Positions 11,086-20,299 of a stretch of DNA of 64,000 nucleotides are shown piece by piece. The DNA lies in assembly GCA_036346205.1 (NCBI GenBank), contig JARFJB010002009.1, forward strand, positions 6,209,501 to 6,273,500, in the 5' to 3' direction. Every line of letters starts with the position of its first letter. Positions within the stretch are counted from its first letter, which is position 1. The translations under genes were made by a program, and so were the position numbers. Source of the DNA: Vesta saturnalis (Eukaryota; Arthropoda; Insecta; Coleoptera; Lampyridae). A model generated the notes under the pieces. That model was given only the letters and a program-made list of their open reading frames with translations. It was not told where the DNA came from and made no database searches.

Positions 11086-13430
11086 ACATTTACAGTACAT
11101 AACCTCACACAAACAGACAAAAGAACAAATATTGTTAAAATTACTTATATTGCCATCTGTTGCGTATAACCTAGAATTGTTGGCATAAATAAGTACCCAA
11201 GGAAGTATGGACGATTCCTCAAAACGTTCTGCGCAATGAAGGTAAAGGACACTAAGGAGTCTGTAATCTGTTTTTTTTTTTTGTAGAACGAGCAGTAACA
11301 CGGTTATAGGATTTGACATCGCTGTACTACTTTTCGAGTAGATGTGTTCATATTTTCAATTTTCAAGTATAGAAACACTTAACCACATACACAAATACAC
11401 GAACAAATGTATGCTCTTACATACAAACATGCAACCCTAAAATAAAGAAACTGTAAACATCAAAACAATCAAGAAAACATACCAAAGATACCAAAACATG
11501 CATAAAAACTAGTAGTCAATAAACTAAAAGGTCATGTTTTCTCTTACGCAGGGGCTGACAAATGAATTGGTGGGACGGTCACGTGATATGTGGCACATTT
11601 CGCACAACCGGACCATCCAATGATAGAAAAGTGTGCTCAGGTGCTCTCGCCGGCACGCCATGACCCGACCCATCCAATGTAAGAAAATACGTTACTTAGA
11701 ACTATTCGATCTTAAAATCTATTTTAAAAGCCAAATTTAGACCCGCTAATTGACGAAATTCTTTTAATCCCTACTAGAGAACCTGAAACCTTTCAGTAAA
11801 TCTGGAATTTTAACGACGACATTGTTATATCGGGATGCTAACGTCACATGTCCGCTTTTTTGAGCTGATTTATTACCCTTCGAAAAACTTAGGAAAGATC
11901 TTTACATTCTTTGCTCCAAAATTGATAGTTTTGAATTCATTCACAGTACGTGCTTAACGGAATTTTCAATACTTACGGATCACTCTCTACCAAAAGCTTT
12001 GTTTGATCATTTAGTATTGTCCTATTGGCAATACCTAGTTAGTCAGAGAATATTAATTGCTGTGATTATATGAGCAGTATTGGTATTATTCGCAAAACCA
12101 AATTATAAGATAGAAGACAGCCTTTTTAGTAAATATCTGCATAGCATTTTTATCCTTTGTTACATGTCCAGGAAGACAGCGGTACCTTTTAACAAACACC
12201 GATGCTCAGTATCGGAGTAATTGGGTGCGTGGACGTATGTGGCACTAAGGACCTGAGTAAGAAGGTATAATCTACTCAAGGCGCCACGAGTTTTTATGTA
12301 GATTTGCTCACAAAAGTTGAAACGGGGCACATAACTGTACAGAATTCGAACGCATTAAAAAAATGTATCTGAAAGTAACACAGTTATCTAGTCTACGCGA
12401 TAGTAACGGTAGTATTAGCGAGCAGGTTGACAAAGGAGTAATCAGGGTAATATTTTCCTTCAGAAATGAACATATTCATGTATTTAAATTAATTTAAAAT
12501 ATATTCTGAAAGAAACTAATTTTCCTACGTTCTAATAACTTTATGGATAACCAAATTATAACTATTATTTATTTACGATAGCACAAATATTGTGGCATTG
12601 AAAAGCCCCCCCCCCCCTTTAAAACGTAAAATAAAATGAGATAAGCAGTAATAAAGTTTAGGCATTGCGAAAAGGGTGCATTAAACAAGATAAATCAGCC
12701 CGAGCTACCCTAAACTGGCATTTATAATTGACAATCGTGTATAACACGAGGTTGAAACTAAACCGCTTGACTTGCTGAGCTTGATTCTAGTTGAGTGAAT
12801 AGAGTATTCGAAGCGTGCAGTATCTTGACAGTTTTTTCAATGTCCTGAAAGTAAACTCCATAATATATACTGGCGTTTGTTAAAAGGCACGAATATTGTA
12901 ATTTAATAAGAGTCCCAGGGAGCGCTAGAAGGTCCTGACTATTCGGTTCGATAACTAATAATAAAGGAATTGCACCCTAGCGGTGTGATTTTATTTACAA
13001 TAGTTAAGCTTAATGTTAACGTATAGCCTTTTTCATATAAGTTCATTTGCACATCATAATTTCCTGTAAGTATTGTCAACGTTCTAGATTGTTCCCATGA
13101 AAAACCCTAGATAGTCGTAGGCTCTATTAATTCTAAACGAGTGTTAAGGATATCCAAACAGTTAATTACATATTAACACAAAAGGGTTCAAAAACATTCA
13201 GCATGGGTTGTTAAAATATATATTTATCATAGCTAAAATTAGCTTGGAAAAAAAAATTAAACCGGTGAAAACCTAAATGGTTTTACTGCAGATACACCGG
13301 TGTATACATATGCAAGCAGTAACTTTTAGAACAGGTGTACAGCAGGAATGGTATAGCCATAGCCGATAATAGTATTAATTCATATCTCTGTAACTACACA
13401 CATATTAATAAATTAAAAAGTGAATTGTGC
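11086..13430. other. mostly unrecognised AT-rich sequence
   Basis: No gene was recognised. There is a run of about 14 C at 12604-12617. A weak inverted repeat pairs CTTTTAACAAAC at about 12185 with its complement at about 12875, which could mark an old 0.7-kb inverted-repeat element. An 86-codon minus-strand frame at 11059-11319 has no recognisable features. Confidence 0.4.
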
Positions 13431-13440
13431 TGGCTTTTAC

Positions 13441-13680
13441 TTAATGGAAATTCATATTAACACTTAAACGAAACAAATTGTTTCTAATTTCTGCAAACTC
13501 ATTTATTGAAATACAATTGTTTCGGCACACTTTTATTTTCCACAGCAAAATTTCAAAATTTTTATCTAAAATGTAATTTTCGAAGTTCAAGTGTGACGCA
13601 TAGTTAGAAGTTTCAGTATTGTTTTTATATAAACTAACATGTTCGGAAATATGTTTACTAAAACTTCTACCTGTTTGTCC
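13441..13680 (-). pseudogene. Penelope-like element GIY-YIG endonuclease fragment (inverted half)
   Basis: The minus strand encodes CDKYYIGQTGRSFSKHISEH, the core of a Penelope-like GIY-YIG nuclease (Tyr pair, Arg, His). It continues with NYASHLNFENYILDKNFEIL and FAEIRNNLF up to a stop at 13441. This domain nicks target DNA for retrotransposition. The upstream part of the frame (13681-13755) is not PLE N-terminal sequence but the inverted copy described in the hairpin entry, so the piece is cut off at its own 5' side. The reverse transcriptase part is missing. Confidence 0.8.
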
Positions 13681-13721
13681 TATGTAGTATTTATCACAAA
13701 CAGGTAGAAGTTTTAGTAAAC
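13651..13721. repeat. perfect inverted repeat at a PLE inversion junction
   Basis: GTTTACTAAAACTTCTACCT and its reverse complement, each extended by a few bases (arms about 24 bp), flank a spacer of about 20 bp. The arms are the same GIY-YIG codons (around GRSFSK) in opposite orientation. Left of it PLE sequence reads on the minus strand, and right of it on the plus strand. Confidence 0.85.
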
Positions 13722-13875
13722 GTGGAAAGGAAAAGATTAGACGTTTTAGAATCAATAGAAATTTTTAAAAACAAAAACACAGGTTTGTTATTAAACGATC
13801 AAATTGATTTATACTATTCCTCCTTTCCTCCTCATCACATAATTAGTTGTCAACCTCCCACCACATTTAGCATAG
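13700..13875 (+). pseudogene. Penelope-like element C-terminal fragment (opposite orientation)
   Basis: The plus strand reads GRSFSKRGKE-like codons, then LDVLESIEIFKNKNTG and LLLNDQIDLYYSSF, ending at a stop near 13875. This is the typical C-terminal tail of GIY-YIG PLE proteins (LLNDQ motif). Codons between the GIY-YIG core and this tail are missing. Together with 13441-13680 it makes a head-to-head inverted PLE arrangement. Confidence 0.65.
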
Positions 13876-13917
13876 GTTAAGTATTTTGTAACGTTGTAAG
13901 TTAGCTTAAGATTGAAT

Positions 13918-13941
13918 CTGCAGAAGACACTGTGTCGAAAC
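13918..13941 (+). ncRNA. degenerate hammerhead-ribozyme-like motif in PLE 3' region
   Basis: CTGCAGAA, then the perfect stem GACAC-T-GTGTC, then GAAAC. This follows the hammerhead layout of CUGANGA, stem II, GAAA. The first core block is altered and stems I and III were not established. PLEs are known to carry hammerhead ribozymes, so the position just 3' of the PLE C-terminus on the same strand fits. Confidence 0.35.
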
Positions 13942-14684
13942 AAATGTAATTCAATAAATGAGCGTCGAAATTAGAAATTATTTGTTTCATTTAAGTGTTA
14001 ATATATTAAAGTAAGTTCCTGCCTAGTTAATGTAACCTCAACTTATTTTAGTTTTGAACTGAAATTGTCCAATAGAGAAATTTAATTTAAGAGTACCAAA
14101 CGAAGTAGTTCCAAATGTATATATTTATTTGTTACACGTATTTAACATAACCCTATCAAACACATCAATAACAAAGCACTTAAACAGCTATGCTAATGGA
14201 TCGTACGGAGAACAGGTATTACAAGGGTATTCGTAACCTCAGAAGCGTAAAGTAACATTTCCCCAATTGATTGTAGATGTCTCGATGCTTGGTCTGTGTA
14301 CTAGTAATTAAAATTTGGAAAATGTGAAGATACTTATGTAGTATACGTAGTTATTCCACAACCGTACGATTTTCCACCCGTGTCAGGTGCAGCAGGTACA
14401 GAAAGACATCAACCTTAGTAGGGTAGATAGATGATTCGAAGGATTACATAAGTCAGTCATTCAATTACTAAGTACCAAACACAAATTTTTAACCACAAAC
14501 AATTTCAGTGTTAATAAAGTAACTGGTACTCACAGTTACCGTGTTGATTAAATTAATGTTTCTATATTCAGACAACTTGCCACAATCATGAAGATGATGT
14601 GTAGGATATAAAGTAATCGTTCAACCACTTTTAGAACGAAAATAGAAATAGAAATTTCTTGTGTGTTGAGGATATCCTTGTGAT

Positions 14685-15960
14685 TTAATTTTTTTTTACT
14701 TATAGTATTCCCAAACATACTAAGTTTTGCCTAATGTGATAAAGCATTTAAGAACACTGTGAGGGTTTAGGGATATTGTTAGGCTGCCGAGAAATGTTTA
14801 TGAATGGCTACCTTAAATTTGCTTAAGTCAAAGTTTGGAGGAAAGCAAGAACTGGGTCCTTCATTCCACAATTTGGTCGCCGTGTGGAAAAATGTAGATT
14901 GCGCCCGTTTAGTGTGACAAGATGGAATTTTGAGTGCGTAATTATGGTGTGAATGGGCAAACCGAGTGTTCCTAGTGAACGTGGCCTGCGAAGGTATTAA
15001 GGAGTGTTTTCGGAGGCACACTAGCCATGGTAACGAGAAAAGAACATTTGTAAGTGTTATAGTTCTTGTTTGGATGCGGTTTGCCATATCAAGGGCGTAT
15101 TGGGGAGCACTGACCCAGAGGTGGGAATTTTATTCCAGATGAGGTCGAATTTGAGCCTTATACAGCAAAAGGAGTTGTTGCGATGTGAAGTACTGTTTAG
15201 ATCTGTGTAGAAAGCGCATTTTTTGGGCAGCTGTTTTGCTGGCTGACAAAAGGTGGCCAACCCATGAAAGGTTCGATGATACGGACATCCATAACATAAA
15301 AATAGAGTTTGAAAACTTGAGATTTAAACCATTCATATTTACAGCAGGAAATAATCGGTCTTTCTTGGCGGACAGAAGGCAACACTGGGTTTTGTCGGTG
15401 TTGAACGTGAGTAGATTATTCCTTCCCCGTTCAAAGACACGTTCTAGGTCACAATTGATTGAGGCTGCCCTTTTCACATTAACGTCGTGACTAGACGTAT
15501 TGTGGGAAAACTGATTATGGATCGGGTTAGTTGTTGAGGAAATGAGGTCATTTATGTACAGTAGGAAAAGTGTGGGAATCATCACTGACCCTTGGGGCAC
15601 GTCCGCGTTAATAATAGGTATTTCGAAAAGAAGCCATCAACGACAATGCGTGTACGTCTTTTGTCAAGAAAGCTGGATATCCAATGGATGAGCGTATCGG
15701 ATAAGCCGAACGATGTGAGCTTGGAAAGTAGGCACTTGTGCCAAACCTGGTCAAAAGCCTTTGAAATATCTAAAGCGACTACGAGTGTTTCACCAGACCT
15801 CTCTAATCTGTTATTTCAAAGTTGGGTAACATATGAAAGAAGATCACCCGTGGAACGACTCTGTGTGAACCCATACTGGTGGTCGTCTAGGTGTTTATTG
15901 GACTTGAGGAACGAAAGTAGTTGATGCCTTTTTCCATGATTTTCGACAGAATGGCCTCCA
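14685..15960 (-). pseudogene. non-LTR retrotransposon (Jockey/CR1-like) reverse transcriptase, 5'-truncated
   Basis: This is the C-terminal two thirds of a LINE reverse transcriptase, read on the minus strand through three frames. Near 15960 it begins with AILSKIMEKG-like codons, then HQYGFTQSRSTGDLL (about 15880) and VVALDISKAFDQVWH (about 15780-15740, first catalytic Asp motif). PQGSVMIPTLFLLYINDLIS follows (15600-15540). The expected ADD block is degraded to SHNTSSHD. FNTDKTQCCLLS, YKAQIRPHLEYC and the C-terminal part end with SKFKVAIHKHFSAA at a stop near 14779. A stretch of A residues on this strand at about 14697-14685 is a likely poly(A) tail. The 5' truncation plus A-tail is typical of dead-on-arrival LINE copies. 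Clade assignment is approximate. Confidence 0.8.
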
Positions 15961-16449
15961 TTAGATTTAATAAATAAGTAAATTTAGTAAGTGTAGTTAT
16001 CAAATATTAGAGAAAAGCAGGTTTTTACCTCGAGGTTCGATTTAACCACATGTCCCTAAAAAACCACAAAAGTTTTTGAAAACTGTATTAAATAGTTATA
16101 TAGTAAAAAAAGTACAGCCTTCTTCTAACGATTAATGAAATTGTAACATACATGAATTTTCACTACAACACGCAATCAAAAGTGTACGTTCGTTATCAAC
16201 AGCGCAAAAGGAAGGAATTCTGCAAAAGAAATGTAACGCCAACTGTCTAATTCAAAAATTAAACTATAGCCGCCCGGTTGCCAGACTTGCCTTTTGTATG
16301 TCCAACGTGGTCTAAGTGAAAGTGATCGCAGAATGATTCAAATCGGTTAAAATGAATATTTAACGCATTGAGTATATTCACTATTATCGCCAATAAACGA
16401 TAATGACAGGAAACAATTATCCCAATATTTTTCTATATTAAAAGAAATT
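15961..16449. other. no recognised feature
   Basis: AT-rich sequence without a convincing frame or repeat. Confidence 0.4.
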
Positions 16450-17995
16450 TTAATATCAAACATATTACTAGGAAGTCATTGGATAAAACCGATAGAGATC
16501 TTTTATATTTACATTTAGAAATTTCATCTGTATTAAATAGAGAGGATTAGAATAACATTGATTCATTAACCTTTAAATGTATGGAAATAAATTTTGACAA
16601 ACGTCAAAGAGCAAAATTTGATCAATATTCAAGCAGCAATATAATAGACAATTTTTGATAATGAAAAAACAGTTATAAACCTGATCATGTATTGAAGCGC
16701 CTTCTAAGGACGGAAATTTTGCGATTACACCACGAGTAATACCTTTTGAAAATATAATTTCTACTATTAAGAATTCTATTCAATCGTTACCTTTTCATGT
16801 TGCAAATGAAGTTAGATATAAAACTGTTAACATATTACCTAATATTACAATCAGACGAAGGTAATGCAACGGTTATATTAATTGTGAACAATTTTGCAAA
16901 AATCTTACACTTTTATTACAACCTCATATAGGTAAAACACCCCACTATATTAAAAATTTTGATTTTATTGAAAAAAATGCTTAATTTCAAAATTAAATAG
17001 GGTGATATAATGGCCAGCATTGATGTTGTTTCACTTTTTTACAAAAGTTCCTCTAAAAGAAACTAATGAATATATTGAACATATTTTTCCAAAGGATATA
17101 ACAACGTTTTTTCAGTACTGTCTTACTGCGACTTATTTTCCGTGAATAATAAATTGTGTGAACAGCTTGATAATGTAGCAATGGGTAGCCCTCTTAGTCC
17201 TGTTATAGCTAATTTTTACATGGAAAAATTTGAAATATTAGCGTTACAAAATGCACCTAAAAACCTTTAGTTTGGTATAGATATGTTGATACACATTTGT
17301 TATTTGTAGACATGAATTTTTAATTTTTATAAATGGTATACATCCTAGCATCTAGTTTACCATGGATAAGGAAACTAATAGAAGTTTACCATTTCTTGAC
17401 ATATTAATATCTAAGGTTTACTGAAAGCCGACACACACTGATAGATACATTCATAAATTGTCAAACCACCATCTACATGAAAATATTGATGTAACTAAAT
17501 ATTGAGTGAATCGACCTGAACGAATTTGTGATCCCGAAATGTTTAACAAAATCCTTACAAACTAATGCATATTGACTCAAGATATTAATAATAATAACGT
17601 TGTTACACCTGCTATAAATAACCATAAAGAAAAACCAGTGCTTAATGTCGGTGCTGCTTTTCTTCCTTTTATAGCTAATGTTATAGATAGAAATAAAAAT
17701 CCTAGTTAATCATGTCATTACAACTGCTGTTAAGCCTACAAGAAAAATAAAAGAACATTTAAGGTAACTTAAAGATATTTCAAATCCATTATCATCTTCC
17801 GGAGTGTATAAGTTATCTTGTTGATGTGAAAAATTTTAAATTGGAACCGCAAAACGTAGCTTGGATACAAGGCGTAAAAACGTATGAGATTTTGTAGATT
17901 AGGTCAACGAGAGAAATCTGCGGTAGCTAAGCATGGTTTAAATAATTTAAACTTTGACATTCCGTTTGATAATATGGAAATATTGTCAATAGGCC
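16450..17995 (+). pseudogene. Penelope-like element, reverse transcriptase plus GIY-YIG, degenerate
   Basis: Several frames together give a PLE protein. Blocks are DRDLLYLHLEISSVLN (about 16490), DEGNATVI (about 16855), MASIDVVSLF (about 17010-17040), EYIEHIF-like codons, and LDNVAMGSPLSPVIANFYME (about 17165-17225). WYRYVDTH (about 17275-17300) shows the catalytic YVDD with its second Asp lost near a small deletion. PFLDILISK, KPTHTDRYIHKLSNHHLHEN (about 17420-17480) and SSSGVYKLSC (about 17795-17820) follow. IGTAKRSLDTRR and RLGQREKSAVAKHGLN (17850-17950) form the GIY-YIG region. It differs clearly in sequence from the PLE at 4430-5740. The fragment ends abruptly at 17995 against piggyBac sequence. 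Confidence 0.8.
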
Positions 17996-19865
17996 GCTGA
18001 CAGCAAAGGAACTGCAAAATGAAATAGATAAAGTATATCGGGAAGGATCGAGTGATGTAGAAAGTGATGAAAATGAGGACTTTATGGATAATAGACTATA
18101 AAGAACAGTTCGAAATAAGTAGCATATATCCTCATGCTTCTGATGCTATTACAGACAACACTACTATCCATAGGGGTGCTGAAACCAAAAAATACAATTA
18201 ATATCTCAGGTCAGCCTCAAGGGGAAAAATGGTCATCGCTGGTCCGTTAACTTAAGGGATTACCTTAAGCTTATAAAACTTTTTTAATGTCACGCGCTGT
18301 ACTAACCACTACAAATTACGATTTTCATAAACAAAAGTCCCGCACTAAAACATTCTAAGCGGTAATCATAACCCAGCGCGCGCGACGTCTACTCTCGTCA
18401 ACGCTTAAGCTTCTCTCTTTATCTCAAGACGGGCACTCTCTTATATACTTTTAGCCCTTCTTTCCAAATCTTGCGCTAAATTCCAAATCTACCTCTCATA
18501 ATCGCATATTTACTGCCATCTTTATTCTACGTGAAAATGTATAAAATCTCCTCGACTAAATCATCTATCATCACATTCATTCAGTATATTCACCAGGCCG
18601 TTCTTCGTCTTTTCATACATATCTGGCATGTGCGCGAATTTGATTTTCGCATCATTTTCCCGAAATCATCCCATTCTAATGTCCCTTTATGAACACATAC
18701 ACATTCAATTTACCAATATTGCACAACATTACCAAAAATTATCCACAATCTAAAACATGAATCCATATTCCTTACTGCGAGTTAATATTGGTGTCAATAT
18801 ACTACAAACCTACTCATTCGTACGTCTACAACCATTTTTTTAGTTCAAATTCCTTCATACACAATAGCAAAAAGACCAGTAGTTTTACCAGTGCCGTATT
18901 AATAAAAATTTATTCAAAACATTATTTCTCAACCAAATTTAACGAAAATCTTTCCATAACATTCAAATATTCCTTCATGCATTAACTAAGGCTTCATAAA
19001 AATCCAGTGGCGTATCATTTACACCAACTTACATTACGCATAGCCAAACAAAAAATTCTTTTCATGCAAACTCACTTCAGCTGCACTCAAAATACGTTAC
19101 ACACGTTATCAAAATACTGCACATACATGATGCGTCAAAATAACCTTACAAGCTATGAAAAACAATTAGTTACCAACTTCGGAGTTATTTGATGATAAGC
19201 TCTGTGGTTCTAACTATAAAGCAGCTATGAGTGAAGCTAGATTTCGTTTCTTAATCAATTGTTTGAGATTGGATGATAAGACTAGAGACCAACGGAAACA
19301 GTCAGCTGCCTTTGCAGCCATTCGTGACATGTGGAATGAACTTATACAACATTGTAGTGATTTATATAAGCCTGGAACATATGTCACCATTGACGAACAA
19401 TTAATAAGTTTCAGAGGACGTTGCCCATTTCGTATGTTTATACCCAACAAATCTGATAAGTCTGGATTTTAAATTGTAATGGTTTGTGACCTGAGTACTA
19501 AATACAGAATAGATGCGGCTCCATACTCGGGAAAATCAACCCAAACTAATGGTATGCCGCTAGGGGAATATTTTGTAAAAACTTTAACTAAAACGATACA
19601 TAATTTGAATAGAAACGTAACCATGGACAATTGGTTTACGTCGATAAAACTGGCGGATGACTTACTAAAAGATCCATACAACGTAACACTGCTTGGCACC
19701 TTTCGATTAGATAAGCGGGAAATACCTCCGGAGATGCCGAGCCTTAGAAAACGTCCAGCTGGTGATGCAAAACACTGCTTTGACAATGAAAATAATCTCT
19801 TGTTTTACAAGGCTAAGCCTAACAAAAATGTACTGATTTTATCCACTATGCATCCGAGTTCAAGT
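17996..19865 (+). pseudogene. piggyBac element B transposase, split by LTR copy and internally deleted
   Basis: This is a piggyBac transposase related to the one in element A. The N-terminus reads RPLTAKELQNEIDKVYREG and DVESDENEDF (about 17998-18095), then GKNGHRW (about 18220). LTR-like sequence intervenes at 18288-19150. After it come DDKLCGSNYKAAMSEARFRF, TYVTIDEQLISFRGRCPFRM (19380-19437, first catalytic Asp) and an in-frame stop at about 19470. IVMVCDLSTKYRIDA, NVTMDNWFTSIKLADD (19615-19660, second Asp) and NVLILSTMHPSS (about 19830-19860) follow. About 100 codons between the two halves are missing. The third Asp and C-terminus are replaced at about 19866 by PLE sequence. No TTAA termini were found. 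Confidence 0.8.
18288..19150 (-). mobile_element. LTR-like element, copy 3 (863 bp, probably truncated)
   Basis: This aligns by eye with 23088-25591 (inverted) and the right part of 6677-9290. Shared landmarks are CCAGTGGCGTAT near 19006 and the end AATAACCTTACA at 19150. On the minus strand, TATATAAG followed by AGAGTGCCC (about 18450) matches TATATAAGCGAGTGCCC at 23857. The left border at 18288 also begins TG, but the flanks (TTAA and AGCT) do not match. A deletion may have removed the rest of the LTR together with piggyBac codons. Confidence 0.65.
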
Positions 19866-20290
19866 AGCCTTGTTCATGTGGAAAAATATACATTGGATTA
19901 TTGGAACCACAAAACAGCTTTGATACAAGGCGTAAAGTACATATGAGTATTTGTAAGTTAGGTCAACCAGAGAAATCTGCGGTAGCTGAGCCTGTTTTAA
20001 ATACTTTAAATCATGACATTAAATGATGTCAAGTTTCTATTCTATTCTTTACTAAAATTGTATTCCATAGTTGACTTTATACGTTTACCAAACTGTTGTA
20101 TTCATAAATTAATCTTAAGCAACTTCGATATTTGATTACTACTGAGGACGATAATTGTAAGTGTTACGAAACGTTTAGGTTTGTGTAAAACAATAATATG
20201 AAAATACTCATACTCCATTGAAAACCCAAAAAAGCTAAGTATTTGGAATGTGTAATAATGGTTAAGGTTTACATTTTTCAGACTCACCTT
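19866..20290 (+). pseudogene. Penelope-like element 3' fragment (GIY-YIG) fused to piggyBac
   Basis: The plus strand reads CSCGKIYIG-like codons (19875-19895), then FDTRRKVHMSICKLGQPEKS and AVAEPVLNTLNHDIK up to about 20025, then a degraded tail. The segment is closely similar to 17850-17975 (IGTAKRSLDTRR, LGQREKSAVAKHGLN), so it is a second copy of the same PLE family. It abuts piggyBac element B directly, in the same orientation, without a TTAA. The open frame 19479-19946 crosses this junction, so its last 25 or so residues are out-of-frame PLE sequence. Confidence 0.75.
20142..20172 (+). ncRNA. degenerate hammerhead-ribozyme-like motif in PLE 3' region
   Basis: CTGAGGA is followed by a short imperfect stem (CGATAA ... 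TTACG) and then GAAAC. CTGAGGA fits the hammerhead CUGANGA core and GAAAC the second core block. Stem II has a bulge, and stems I and III were not verified. It lies about 120 bp downstream of the PLE coding remnant on the same strand. Confidence 0.4.
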
Positions 20291-20299
20291 GAAACTTTA

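Noticed and set aside
12183..12893. MITE bounded by CTTTTAACAAAC inverted repeats
   Set aside because: Only about 15 bp pair, there is no clear target duplication, and the interior has no palindromic extension.
15185..15924. Plus-strand open frames at 15185-15490 and 15592-15924
   Set aside because: They lie antisense to the well-supported non-LTR reverse transcriptase on the minus strand.
18788..19192. Short plus-strand frames at 18788-18985 and 19007-19192
   Set aside because: They fall in LTR-like sequence that is non-coding in the other two copies.
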